DNA from: Setoptus koraiensis
Taxonomy: Eukaryota; Arthropoda
DNA length: 64,000 bases
Reading direction: 5' to 3'
Assembly (NCBI GenBank): GCA_048013815.1
Contig: CM106586.1
Location: forward strand, 11,966,001 to 12,030,000
In this document: one piece after another, positions 11,189 through 23,520 of the stretch
Position numbering within the stretch: the stretch's first letter is position 1
Layout of the letters: each line of letters opens with the position of its first letter
The notes under the pieces: generated by a model
The model's database searches: none
What the model saw: only the letters and a program-made list of their open reading frames with translations
What the model was told of the DNA's origin: nothing
Made by a program: the position numbers and the translations under genes

Positions 11189-11791
11189 TCACTGCGAGGC
11201 CCTGGCGTCGCCGCCCACGTGATGGCCGCCCACTGAGGCGCCCGTAGAATCTGGATTTTGGCTGGGTATACAACACGATGATAGCAGAATGGACCAAAGC
11301 ATCCATGTTCTGTGTTTCTTTTTTGAGAATGATCTACTTCTTGTCGTTGTGTTTGTTGTATCACTAAAATTGTTGTTGTTGTTGTTGTTGGTTGTTTGGG
11401 CGTTGTTGATGCTTTGGTTGTTGTTGGTCCCCTTGGCATCTACTGCTGTTATTGTTTGATGTTGTTGTTGTTTGATATCACCGGCTATAAATTGATTGTG
11501 ATTTTTGATGCCACTCACTGACTTGAGCGCATTCCTGGCATCTTGTCGCTCTTGGGCTAATTCGCTCGCTCTAGACACAATGTGCTTTACATACTCTAAC
11601 GCAAACGATCTCAATTCATTGATGGTGATGGTCGAATCATTATCATATATACAACTATTCAATGTGCTCATATTATCAAAGTTACTTTGCCCGTTAAAAA
11701 GATTGCTGAACTGGTTTGTGGCTGGCTGTTGTGTAGTTGTGTTTAAAGCTTGTTGCGTCGTTGTCAGCGTTGTGTCCTTGTAGGCCTCCAT
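11189..11791 (-). CDS. Candidate membrane-tethered A-kinase anchoring protein
   Basis: A 200-codon frame. The start at 11791 has a good context (TCATCATGG). Residues 1-55 and 105-150 are Thr/Gln/Asn-rich and probably disordered. Between them, residues 59-80 form an amphipathic helix, ELRSFALEYVKHIVSRASEL, which fits the PKA regulatory-subunit binding pattern of AKAPs: A64, Y67-V68, I71-V72, A75, with the AKAP1 helix (AAFQIISQVISEATEQ) as nearest model I know. Near the C-terminus a basic patch (KKKHR, 157-161) precedes a hydrophobic run and Cys173-Cys174, a typical palmitoylation context. I infer a small anchor that would hold PKA at a membrane. Y67 is not in the strict consensus. The basic/CC segment also loosely recalls the N-terminus of CTDSP phosphatases, but no phosphatase domain follows. 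Confidence 0.55.
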   Translation of the reverse strand: MEAYKDTTLTTTQQALNTTTQQPATNQFSNLFNGQSNFDNMSTLNSCIYDNDSTITINELRSFALEYVKHIVSRASELAQERQDARNALKSVSGIKNHNQFIAGDIKQQQHQTITAVDAKGTNNNQSINNAQTTNNNNNNNFSDTTNTTTRSRSFSKKKHRTWMLWSILLSSCCIPSQNPDSTGASVGGHHVGGDARASQ

Positions 11792-13935
11792 GATGACACT
11801 AATTGTTGTGGCGACTATTATTGGGCTTGTATTTTAGACTAATCAGGCTTGGGTTTTAGACTAATTAGGCTTGCGTTACAGAGTAATTTGGCGAAGATAA
11901 ATGTTGTCTTGTTGTGACAATATGATCAACTAGTGCTAGTGGCCGTCAGCCGGCAGCACACGCTCGCCAGCACCGATGTGACTCGCTGGTGAAAACAACA
12001 CTTTTGATACTTGGCTAATTCTTGTTTTGTTTTGTTTTTTCGTGGTGATACTTTGGTGATTCAATTGATGACGATCGTTGTGGCGAGTTGTCGTGTGGCC
12101 ACTAATAACAACACCAGCCAATATCAACGGTGCTATCAGTGCTAACTATCAACGCAGTGATGGCAATATCGACAGTGATGATATAACGACGCCAAGCGCA
12201 CCATAAAAACAAACATCTCAAGCCGAGCAACTTGACGACTACACTACAAATACTCCGATTGCTGCAAGTCAATTGATCAACTGTGACGCAATTTTGTGGC
12301 AAGACCGTTTCTCCATTCTCTCGGCGTTCTTGCTGTTGTTTGAGGAGGCGAGCGAGCGGGCGCGCGCGCGCGCGCGCCGGCGCGTTGTGCGCATAAATTT
12401 AAGCGTGCGCACAATTGACACTTACATTCACTATTACACTTGCCGTGTGTTATGTAACAAGCTGGCAAGGTTAGCTCTGGTGGCGCTAGTTAACAACTGT
12501 CTCGTTGCTGCCCATTGCCCATAGAGCATCCAAAGTCTGACCACTCTTTACAATATTATATTTATGTTTATAATATCCGCTCGTAATGGCGCCGCCAGCA
12601 GACACACACCGACAATTTGTTGCCAACAAACACCAACCAACGCGCTCTCTTGCGGCAAACTCACCAAACACTCAATCTAAGCGAACATGAGCCTCTCGTT
12701 GGACACACACACACACACACACTCTCTCACTTCCTTTCGAGCTCACATTACAACACATTACAGTGCTCGCTGGCGGCGCACATTATGACAACTGTGCCGG
12801 TTGGTTGTATTGTTGTACGCAATTATTGTTAAATGCGCGCCACCAAGACACTTGTGATTTTGTGCACTTGTGCGCTTGTGAGCTTGGCGGTTGGCACGCA
12901 AACGGGCACGCAATGGGCACGCAAATGGGCGCACAACCGGGCGCGCAAATTGGCACACAAATGGGCACGCATTAATTTGGCGAGCTCGCTAGTATCGCTC
13001 GCTAGCGGCTAGAGTTGGCACAGCTAAACAGACAAACGAGCAACAGTCGTCGGCGGCTATCAACTGACAACTGCCAATGGGCCAATATTATGAAAATGAA
13101 TCACTTTTTATCACTGGCAGCCATCGTTGTGTGTGTGTGTATCACTCGTCTCACATGCACTGTTGCTCTCGCAATTTGCGTCCACTCGGGCAGCCGCTCT
13201 GGCAAGCTAATTGGGGCCGGCCGGCCGGCCGGCCGATCGGGCCGACACTGCGGACGAGGAGCGGCGACGGGCCGGCTATTATCAGTGACTAGATGATAGA
13301 TAGTCGGGGCATGTATCGCAGTACCGAGCGGCTGTAATCGTCGGCCGGGGCACTCGGGACTGCCGAGTCGGGATGGCTCGTAGGAGCACTGGATAGGACA
13401 ATGGCAATGTGCTAATGATTGACAAACAACACCATATCGCACACAAAACACTCACAAGCGCCAGCCACAGTCCGTCGTCTGTTTTTGCCATCAAAAACTT
13501 TGACACAATCGATTCTCAACTCAACACACACACACAATCATTTATCTCTAGCTATCTCCAGTAGCAGCAGTGGTAGCAGTTCAGTAGTTAGTTGGTGGGT
13601 CTAGGTGGTTGAATTTTATCAGATTTTATCAGCACACAGATTGTGTTTACAGTCGCAAACTCGTCGGTTGCTCGCCAGGGCGACGCTGCAAGCTGCCAAT
13701 GGTGCCACAATGTTGATACTGCTTGCCAATACATCGGCCTTATATACCGTTAATATCGTTATACGTAGCTACGGTGGCACCATTAGAAACGGGGCCGCAA
13801 AGGGAGCTAGCTCGTGCCAAAAACGGCGCAGTACATGCACAGTATGTTGATATGGCCTCGAGCTGGCTCGCCGGCGACTGCTTGTGCCCGTTAATTACAA
13901 TCAATTACAATTAAGTGCCATTGGCTACAATTGGC
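11792..13935. other. No recognised gene
   Basis: Mixed composition with CG runs near 12360, CA at 12705-12722 and a GGCCGGCC run near 13216-13233. An ATG-initiated signal-like stretch near 13090 reads into the GGCC run and is not convincing. The left part (11792 to about 12250) would be the promoter side of the minus-strand AKAP-like gene. Confidence 0.5.
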
Positions 13936-14196
13936 ATGCTCATGCTCATCATAATGATTGGCGCCGCGCACAGAATAAATCCATCTTTCTCCAGTTACCC
14001 GATGGCACTACCTGCGCCATCTAACGCCAGGCCCGGCGCACTCGACGCGCCCGGTGCGCCCGACGCACCCGATAAGCCCGACGCACCCGATGAGCCCGAT
14101 GCACCCGAAAAGTCCGACGCACCCGATGAGCCCGACGCACCCGATGAGCCCGGCGCAGCCGATAAGCCCGACGCAGGCAGGGCCCGGTCAGAGTGA
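13936..14196 (+). CDS. Doubtful small Asp-Ala-Pro repeat protein
   Basis: An 86-residue frame from ATG 13936. It begins with a short hydrophobic stretch (MLMLIIMIGAA) and then carries six-residue repeats of the type DAPDEP from an 18-bp tandem array (about 14041-14175). The repeat period keeps the frame, and several differences between copies are silent (GAC/GAT), which is mild evidence for coding. Against it, the hydrophobic stretch is short, no homologue is known to me, and the region is otherwise full of non-coding minisatellites. It could equally be a chance frame through an array. Confidence 0.2.
   Translation: MLMLIIMIGAAHRINPSFSSYPMALPAPSNARPGALDAPGAPDAPDKPDAPDEPDAPEKSDAPDEPDAPDEPGAADKPDAGRARSE
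14041..14175. repeat. 18-bp minisatellite
   Basis: Units of the form CCCGACGCACCCGATGAG, about seven copies, with substitutions mostly at a few positions. Confidence 0.9.
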
Positions 14197-14422
14197 CCTG
14201 TGTTTTATTGGCCAATAACCGTGGCAACCTGCAACTGCCAATAATGAGGGCCCACAATGGCGGATTAATATTGTGCCTGCAAATAAATAAATAGACACAC
14301 TTGCTCCACTGGCGCCACACAATCGCAAGTTGAAATTAATGATGGCCGACTTTTAGCGCATAAGTCACCGTGCACCACCAACCGCTGGCCGTCGAGCTGG
14401 CCAGCCCGTGATATATCAATAT

Positions 14423-14550
14423 GCGCCGATATTTCAGTTGTGCGCGGATATTTCAGTTGTGCGCGGATATTTCAGTTGTGCGCGGATATTTCAGTTGTGC
14501 GCGGATATTTTAGTCAGAGGCGGATATTTCAGCCATAGGCGGATATTGCA
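14423..14550. repeat. 19-bp minisatellite
   Basis: GCGCGGATATTTCAGTTGT starts at 14423 (one change), 14442, 14461, 14480 and 14499, then two diverged copies with GGCGGATATT follow. Confidence 0.93.
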
Positions 14551-15245
14551 GGCTCACCCGCTAAACGCACTGTTTTGCCTTGTTAGGAGTGGTGCGACAC
14601 TTGAAGTGGATGGTCGTATCTGCATCATGTCTGGTCTGGTCTAGGCGAGATAATGAGACGTGCTGTGTGCATCGCGGCATCATTACGGCTTCTCAACAGC
14701 AACTGTTGACACTCGACGTCAGCACTCGCCGTGGGCCCAAAGACAATATATATGTTTACATGTATATATGTATACCCTAGGTACAAAGAAGACAATGAAC
14801 AGCGTCGATATTGTGTCCAGAGGCAAGCTTGCCACGGCAATCGCGCACAATGCCGGCGATGGCACATTTCCGCACATAGCGTGCTTATTAGGTGCACACT
14901 TTGTGCAGCGCTGTGCAGAGCAAGTAGTATAGAGTGATAGTGTAAGTGATATAACGGTAGTGAATAGAATCTATTGAGCTATTTGCTTGAGCTAGCCAAG
15001 TTGCTATCTCAAACTTGGCACACGGTAAAAATTGTGCATTTGCGCATTATGTGCGCCAACGAGCAACGCTGATGCAAGACATGGGGGAGAGTCGGGGGCG
15101 ACATGCCGGAAAGGAGGCGCTAATGCGCGAGCGTGCGAATAAGAAACGAGCGAACAAGAAGCGAGCGACAAGAAGCGAGCGAACAAGAAGCGAGCGAACC
15201 CCGAACGAGCTTCGACGATTACGCAACAGTGTGATGGTGATGCAC

Positions 15246-15246
<1 letters not shown>

Positions 15247-15281
<35 letters not shown>
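15247..15281. repeat. (CA)n microsatellite
   Basis: A CA run of about 16 units following an array of GCGAACAAGAA-type units at about 15128-15205. Confidence 0.85.
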
Positions 15282-15284
<3 letters not shown>

Positions 15285-16340
15285 GATTTCACGTGATGAT
15301 CAATTCATGGCCTCATATTGCACCGCCGAGCACACGAGCTATTACGTAATGTGCTCGTTGTGTTGTGTTGCTAGTAACAACATTGAACTAACGCTAACAA
15401 CTAACGTAGGGCTATAACATCAATCAGACTGACTCGCACACTCTAATTGGTGTTGTCGTGTAATGGCGCGTTCCTCTTGGCTCGGCATGTGCGCCTGTCT
15501 ATCAAGCCTAGTCTAGTCTAGTTTGGTCTGGTTTGTTAGTTTGGCCCAGTGCGGCTTGGCCCAGTCTACTTTGGTGCCACTGGTGCCACTGGTGCAAGCT
15601 ACACCGGTGCCACACTGGCTGCCAGCTAGCGCTGTGCCAGCTATTAGCGCAGCCCACTAACTAGCACTGGCGCGGTAGGCCAACACACTTAGGCCGACCA
15701 ACCTAATCCGGGCCGGCCTGGCCCAAGCCAACATCCGGCCCGCATCATGATGCGGGCCTTGGGCCGGCGGCCCAAAGGTCGAAGCTGCGAGCCCTGGCCC
15801 AGTGCGCTAGGTCCGGCCCATGTGCTAGGTCTGGCCCATGTGCTAGGTCTGGTCCAATGTGCGAGCTCTGGCCCAAGGTCTAGCGCGGGCCTGCTGTGGC
15901 TGTGCGTGCTGTGGTGGTGCAACGCTGGCTGGTGTAGGCCAGTTGGGCCGACTAGTCTGGGCCAGGGCACTAGGCCAGTGTGGCAAGCACAGCATTTATA
16001 ACTGTGCCAGTGGGCCAAAACGGTGAACGTGATGCGAGCCAAAGTGATCGAGGCCCAGGCGAGCCCCGAGTGCACAAACAGAAGGGGCGCCTATTTATAT
16101 ATATAAATATGTATAGACGGGCCTCATTTGCATTTGGCACGAGCAACGGCTGGCCGACGTTAGTTGTGTGACACCGCGTCACTTTGTCGACGAGAAGTGG
16201 GGCAATAAATAGAAAAAAAAAGAACAGAAAAAACAGCAACCGACAGACACTGCGCCACTGCGTCGTCTTGGCGAGACACTTGTGCGCCAACAAGCCTGCC
16301 GTTGGGGCCCGTCGCACGAGCTGCGCGCACAGATTTGGGG

Positions 16341-16430
16341 CCGTCGGTTGCATCACCGTCGGTTGCATCACCGTCGGTTGCATCACCGTTGGTTACATCA
16401 GCGTTGGTTGCGTCACCGTTGGCTGCAGCA
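16341..16430. repeat. 15-bp minisatellite, six copies
   Basis: Units of CCGTCGGTTGCATCA start at 16341, 16356, 16371, 16386, 16401 and 16416; the last three carry changes. Confidence 0.92.
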
Positions 16431-18159
16431 GCAGCGTCGGTGGCACAGTTGTAAGTGCAGCTTTGTTGACAAATGGCCGGTTGGTATTAGCGAAATGACG
16501 CGCGAACAGCAACAGAGCCGCGCCGTGAATATTCACGTATTCACGCGCATCGTTCACGGATAGTGCTCATCCGAGTCACAATCGGCGAGCTGGCTGAGGC
16601 CCCGAAAATCAGTGTCGTTGTTGTCGCTGTTGTTGCTGTTGTTGTTGTGATTGAGCGATGCATGTCGATTGAAAACTGGCGCTTGTCGCACACGCCCGAA
16701 CAGGTGAAATGTCACGAAATTGTTTGCCGTTGGCCAACAACAAACAAACAAAATGGGCGCCTCACGAGCGCCGGTGAAACACTTTTGTGGTGAATGTCGG
16801 ATGAGGGCGAGCAGACCAACGAGCAGACCAAAGAACAGAGGAAAATTGCGTCTGCAATGCAGCAATTAGCGGCCGAGGCGAGCGTTTATCTCTCCGTTTA
16901 TCTCTCCGTTTATCTCTCGGCGCCGCAGTCGCGATTCGCAGCTCGCAGCTCGCGACTCGACAGGGATAAATGTTGCTCGCCGCGGAACATTGTAGAAATT
17001 CTTGTGTTCGCTAGCTGATCGCTAGCTGGCGGCGAGAAGTCGCGAACACATCCGTGTGAGGCTCACACTGTGAGAGCGTAATTGAGATTATTTGTGTTTG
17101 TTGGCATGCGACGCCGCCACCGTATCTGTGGTGCCCTCTGACGCCCTTCGTCAATGAGGCCCATTTTCCATTTTTAGCTCATGCTATTTTTGTTCGCTTG
17201 CTCGCTAGCGGCAAACAGTTGCAAAAGAAGTCGCAGCGGCCAAAAAGAGAACGACAACAAAAACAGAAAACCCCTCTCTGCTCATGCCAATTAACCGAAA
17301 TCGAGCCAGCGCCACCTATTCGCGGCCCGCAGGCCCGTGGCTCACTGACTGGCTAAATTGAATTACATTGTGCGCTGTAGATGATTTATTTGAGAGGGCA
17401 ACATTCAAAGGGGCCCGCAATGCGCCAGCGCGGCGCGCTGCCGCATCCATTCGATGGAGGCGCGCCGCAATGGATATTGCAGCGGCGCGGATGAACAAAC
17501 GAACGAGACGAAATGAAATGAAAGGGCAAAATAATTGATTTTCTCTCGTTTTGTTGCGGGCCGCCGCTGGAGGGCCGATGGAAATTTTTCATTTTTCTTG
17601 CTTCTTCTTCTTCTTGTTCCCGTTCGTTTGTTCGTCCAGCTTGCACTTTCAATTTACTCGCGACTCGTGACTCATGTTTCATGATTCATGATTCATGACA
17701 CAAGCGTGCCGTCGGTACGGTCACGTTGGGGCCCTCGCAGCCTGACAGTCTCAGGGGTCTCGCCTGGGACCGGCTCGAGCCGCGAGCGACTGGCCCGAAC
17801 TGCGAGCAGCCGGCTCCGAACTGCCAACAACTGGCTCCAAAATGCTGCCAAAAACGCTGCCAAAAATGCTGCCAAAAATACTGGCCCGTTCGCCGGCTAA
17901 TGGTATAGCAATAGTGGGGTACCTTTGTGATGCAGCTCGCTACTCGCTACCAAATAGCTTGTGTTCGAGGCGCTACCAGATCGCTTGTGTTCGGGGCGCC
18001 ACCAGAGCTGGCGGCGAATGAACTAAAACGGGACGATGGGCCGACAACAAGCCGACAGACGACGGAGCCAGCGACACGAGCTGACACGAGCGCCACGAGC
18101 TAAGCCGTCCATTAGATATTACATAACAACACCATTACACAGGCCGGGAACAAACACGC

Positions 18160-18285
18160 AGCCAGCCAGCGAAACAGCGGGCCGGCGAAACAGCGGGCCG
18201 GCGAGACGGCGAGACAGCGAAACGGCGAGACGGCGAGACGGCGAGACAGCGAAACGGCGAGCTGGCGAGACGGCGAGATGGCCAG
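18160..18285. repeat. GCGAGACG-type 8-bp array
   Basis: GCGAGACG, GCGAAACG and GCGAAACAGCGGGCCG units are mixed head to tail. Confidence 0.88.
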
Positions 18286-18815
18286 ACAATGGCTGCCACT
18301 CCGATGACACCCACTATTAGCGGCGAGGCCCGCACAACCGGACAATCGAAGGATGTTGTCGTTGCTGTTGTCAGCGCGCCGGCGGGCGCCACCAAAAAGC
18401 GCCTCTGCACCTCACCTGATAAATACCTGGCCTAAGACAATGGTCAGTGGCACCAGCGACGTGACCAGGCCCGCAGCAGCGCCCCCTGGCCACCGGCTCG
18501 ATGTGGTTGGTTGGTGCCGGCGCGCTGACTCGCTGACGGGAGTTTGTTTAGCGGGCCCCACGGCGAGCCAAATAAACAGCCAAATGAGCTAGCGAGGGGG
18601 GCGCGCACGGGCAAAACAAAGCGCAGTGTTTATCATTAGGGCCCTCATGTGTAAACAGGGGGCGAGTGCAGCCAGCCGGAGTGAGCCCGCAAATTTGCCC
18701 GCTCCGGCGTGCGCCACTAAATACGATCCGTCCGCGGCGAGCACGTTCCCGAGCGCCACCGCGAGACGCTTCGTTCAATGCGCGCCAGGGGCCTCCGATT
18801 TCGGGCCCACTTTTG

Positions 18816-18955
18816 GCGACTTGCGGCCAATTTGGGCGACTTGCGGCCCATTCGGGCGACTTGCGGCAAATTCGGGCTACTTGCGGCAAATTCGAGCGAC
18901 TTGCGGCTCATTCGGGCGACTTGCGGCAAATTCGGGCAACTTGCGGCGAATTCGG
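18816..18955. repeat. 20-bp minisatellite, seven copies in exact register
   Basis: GCGACTTGCGGCAAATTCGG or a close variant starts every 20 bp at 18816, 18836, 18856, 18876, 18896, 18916 and 18936. There are no insertions or deletions between copies, only substitutions. The repeated open frames through it are artefacts, because 20 is not a multiple of three. Confidence 0.94.
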
Positions 18956-20154
18956 GCGCCCCCATCCGCTGGCGCACAAAATAGACAGTCGATATGAGAT
19001 TGCGAGGGTAATAAAAGATATGCTCGATGACACAATTACCGCCGGGCTCCCTTGCCACCTGGTGAGAGCCAGGCAGAGTAATGGCACCAACTAAAACTTA
19101 TATCATCACTTACACCATCCATAAACTATAAGCCAGTGGTGATAAATACTCGCCGGCTGGCTGGCTCGGACGGGCTGTTTAGCGCGCCCGAGCGGCCCGC
19201 CGGCCGCCCGGGCAGCCTGCCGAAGCGGCCTATCTAATCGGCCGGCCCGGCCCGGCCCCCCCAGATTGCAACTAAATAAATCTGCGCGCTAACAGTTAAT
19301 GGATTCATCGGTTCGGGGCGCCACAAGGCGCACAAACGAAAATAAAAGTCAAATAAAAGAGCAATGTCTCCAAATGAAAACGCACTCCACTTTCACCTAG
19401 CGGGCACAGTGATCATAGTTCAATTCGAGCCATAGATGCTATCTCGCTCGCTATCTCGCCCGCTGGCCCGGCCGCTGGCTCGCCCGCTGGCTTGCCAGTG
19501 CGCGGAGAGCGGGCAATGAGATGAAACGGGCAGATAAGATGCAACGGCAGCCGCACGGTTGCGCTCGCTCCACTCGACTTGCTCGGGGGCCACGGGTCGG
19601 GCGGTGCGCGCTCGGCCGACGCCCTTAAATTTGTGCTTTTTGTCGGCCGGTCGGCGCGGATCCGGTATTGCGCAACTGCCGGCACCGCGATGTCGGGCGG
19701 CCCGCTTGGCCGCACTTGGGCCACTATGCACATCGCTGCGACGCAACAACTAGCGCACGGCAGCGGCGAAAATGGCCAACAACAACAATTATTGTTGTTT
19801 GCTGTTTGTTGCCGGATACATTGATCCGATTTGTAATTTAACGAGATGCTCGCACTTGCAAGTTGCAACAGAGTGCAAGCGGCAACCGGCCGACGGCAAA
19901 CAAAAACTTGACTGAAAAGTGCCAACTTTCAATCATCTAAAACACTGTCGGCCGTGTGTTTGCTTAGCACCAATATTGGGCTCGAACGGCGGCCGGCCGG
20001 CCACCTATTCTCTGGCCGGCCGCTTGGCGGGCCCCAGTTCGATTGGCGGCCGTCAAGTGCGAATCAAAATTGTGCAGTTCGAATTGAATTTCACGCCAGA
20101 ACTCAACCAATCACAATAGCTCGAGATTGTGTATTTGTGTGTGTAGCGACTTTT

Positions 20155-20250
20155 GGGCCCGCTGCAAACACTTTCTTTGGGCCCCTGCGAGCACTTGCTT
20201 TGGGCCCCTGCAAACACTTGCTTTGGGCCCCTGCGAACACTTGCTTTGGG
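20155..20250. repeat. 23-24 bp minisatellite with GGGCCC in each unit
   Basis: GGGCCC(C) words at 20155, 20179, 20202 and 20225 are each followed by CTGCRARCACTTGCTTT; a truncated fifth unit starts at 20248. Confidence 0.9.
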
Positions 20251-20510
20251 CGAAACTGCCTTTCGCAAGCTGACCAAAAGCTCGCCAAATGTGGCCAAAC
20301 TGGCCAGTGGCGAGTTTTCTTTTATTTGGCGCGGACACACATAAAAGAAAACTCTCGTCCGTTCGTCAGTCCGCTAAGGAGCTCACGACAGTCAACAGAC
20401 AACGGCCCATTCATTGGGCCAGAGCAACCGCCGACGCTCGCCGGCCCATTAGCTAGACAAAGAACCCGTGTGAGGGGCCCCGTGTGAGAATTGCGTAACC
20501 GACCGCGTGT

Positions 20511-20572
20511 CCGCTCGGGTCCGTCCGGGTGCGTCCGGGTGCGTTCGGGTGCGTTCGGGTGCGTTCGGGTGC
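20511..20572. repeat. 10-bp tandem array
   Basis: Six copies of GCGTTCGGGT and variants in exact 10-bp register. Confidence 0.9.
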
Positions 20573-23479
20573 ACGCCAGTGCGGCTTCCCGACGAGCTAA
20601 TCCGCGCTGTAAATCCCCGGCAAAACCGCAAGACCAACTTGTGAGTTGATTCGCCTTTTCTGGCTGCCCGTCGGCCCCACGCCAACCGCCATTCATAACA
20701 CTAATACTTTCATCACGTAACACTGACACAATGTGCAATCATAATAATGTGCTGATCATAATAATGTGCCCATCGTAATAATATGCACATTGTTATTATT
20801 AATTAGCTCGGCCGGAAATTGATGCGCGCGCGATCAGCAGTCACGGCCAAAAAGTGCATTGGCACAGCACGAGCACAGTAAGTGCAACTTGTGACATCAC
20901 GACCGGGCTGTGATATCACAAGTTGCGATGATCGATCACGACTTGTTCACACTGTCTGGCAGTCATTATCATTACTATTATTACCATTACTATTATTACT
21001 GCTATTACTATTATTATTATTATTATTATCGCTGTCATTATGATAATGACATAATACGACTCTCGCCATTTAATCCCGAAAAAATTGCCATCCGATATCC
21101 ATTGGTTTGCACTGATTTCTATTGGCTTCCATCGGCACACTTACTCATCTTCATCACTGGCACAGGCTCTGTTCGGGGGCCCCGACATTCGGCTTGAATC
21201 GGCATCGAGTCGAATGTCGCAAAACGTGGCCGCGATCATCATTAACATTGGCCCTGTTATTGCTGTACGGGGCCCCCTTTGCCGCGGCGCCGGCTCACAA
21301 TTTCAGAGTAGCGACAGAGCCAAAGATGCCAGTTGATCGTGGTATCAATCAGAATTGTCGCGCATTCCATTCTTGGCCCCAGCATCGGGTCGCGCTCACA
21401 TTGTCGTCGTGCGCCACTGCCGCTCGAAAGGTCCCGGCGCACCGTTATCCCGGCGGCCCGCTCGCGGCTCGGTTGCGCACGGAACCAGCGGCCGGGCGGA
21501 GCGGCCATTCTGTGCACACTCTCACACACCGCCGGTCGCATGCAATAAAATGAAAGTTACGTAACAGTGTGCAGGTGTTGCTGTTCGTGGGCCCGGCCAC
21601 ACGGCGGGACCTCTCAAGCGGCGCCGGGCCGGACAGCGGGACCTGAGCGGGGTCGGGCCGGCCGACAAGATTAGGGGCGATAATTCATATAGTGCTCATT
21701 TGTGTCTGCTGGGAGGCGAGCGATGTGCGAGAGAATCGCCAGTTGCTACAGGCACACAAAATACAGCAACAAACAAACAAACAAAATAAATCAAATCAGA
21801 CCAGATCTGGCCAAATTGGCAAAACAAAGCTCGCCAGCCAATGGCTGGCGCTGTTGGCGCCGCAATAAGCTGGCCAGCGAGCGCCAGCGAGTGTCGGGCG
21901 GCGCGTATATTGTGCTGGCAGCAAATATCGATCGGCTGGCCGATTCAATTTTGATTCTTTGCGTCCATTTCCGGTCTGTGCGCTAGCCAGAGCGGGCGCG
22001 CGCTGAGCACGCGTTGCGGCAATATAAGCGTAATCTTGTATGCTCCAGCGTGTCGCATATTGCACGGGTTGGGCGGGCGCGTTGCGCGTGCCAGTTGGTC
22101 GGCACACCCGCAAGATACATACACGCCGACGGCCGGCCAGTGGGGCCCGCTCTGGGCTGGGCCCTGTAATTGGCTGTGTTTGTTGGCGCGCTCGCACAAT
22201 TCAATCTATTTGCGTCGGCGTCGGCGGCCGCGGCCGCGTCAAGCGCCCAGCGACGCCCAGCAAAAGTTGCCAGAGTCGCCAGAGTTGGGGCCAAAGGGCA
22301 GGCCATTACGTAAGCGCAGATGTTGTTGTTTGGGGCAGCAATTTGTTGTTGTTTGGCGGCGCACACTGAGCGATCTGTTCCGATCTGTTCCGATTGGCCG
22401 TGATCCGGTGTGATCCGCTCTGAGCCGGCCTGATCCGATCTGGCGCCGTCTCGCCGGCCGCGGCGCCGCACTGACAGCTTGATTAACTTAATGAGATCTA
22501 GCCCGCCGCTCTCGACCGGCCGACCGGCGGGCCCGCCGGACCCGTAGGACCCGCCGCATCGAACGGACAAGCCGGATCGGGCGCCGGCCGGCCGGGCGCG
22601 CTGTCCGACAGCGGCTGTCGCCGATCGACGACAGCTCGCCAGTGTCGATGGCGTGTCGACGCCGAACACGGACAAGATTGTATCTCAATTTACAGCGCAC
22701 AATCTCTGCTTGCATGTTACGCAAGCCCAAAAATGTTTCTCGGGCAAAAATAGAGCCGCTGATGGGGCGCAAAACAGCAGACAGTAGCTGTGGCTTAAAT
22801 GCTGCCGCAGACTGGATATTGAATGCGTAATTACAATGCGCCATCGCGATACAGTTGTTTGTAAGCTCGACTCGTCCTATTACGCAACACATGACCATGG
22901 TTATGTATGGTGTTACGTAATGGTGTGTCTCGCATAACACTACTAATACGTACAAGTTTTGTGTTTTTCACCAAGCCAATTACTCTCTTTGCTTGCACAC
23001 TCTTTGTTATTAAACGCACATAGTCTGTAATCTGTGACTGTCTGGCACACTGTGCATCGGGCCCATTGTGGGGGGATTTTACACTGTGAGTGTCGCCCAA
23101 AATCAGAGGCGCCAACCAACTGATAACACTTTTGCTTTTGTACTTGTACTAGTAGTAGACTTGTACTTGTAGTAGACTAAAAGTTGTAGTAAAAGCGACT
23201 GGCGGCCACTACAGTTACTACAGTATGGCAGAGATTATTGGAGCAGATTTTGCAGACTCTCAATTATCGGCGCAACAACTAATTGAAATCAGCTGTTGTG
23301 TGTGCATTGTAATTGAGATTTGTTTTGCGACACAAACAATTACAACATCGCTCATTGGTCGTACAGTCACTGTGTTACACAGTGTGTGTCGTGACTTTGC
23401 CAAATCTCGCCAAACCGTCTAACTGGCGTCTAGACAGCGGCCGGCGCTGTCTTGGCGGCCGCATTGTGTGCTCACTGTG

Positions 23480-23520
23480 CGCACTGTTGAACAGTGTGCT
23501 CAACACTGTTCAACACTGTG
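23480..23520. repeat. 12-bp inverted repeat with 5-base loop
   Basis: GTTGAACAGTGT at 23486-23497 is the reverse complement of ACACTGTTCAAC at 23503-23514. Pairing extends outward with one mismatch. About 70 bp downstream ACAGATTGAC (23591-23600) and GTCAATCTGT (23623-23632) form a second inverted pair. Confidence 0.85.

Noticed and set aside
13090-13296. ATG followed by a signal-like hydrophobic stretch
   Set aside because: Part of the hydrophobic stretch is a GT microsatellite, and the frame then reads through a GGCCGGCC run without a credible donor.
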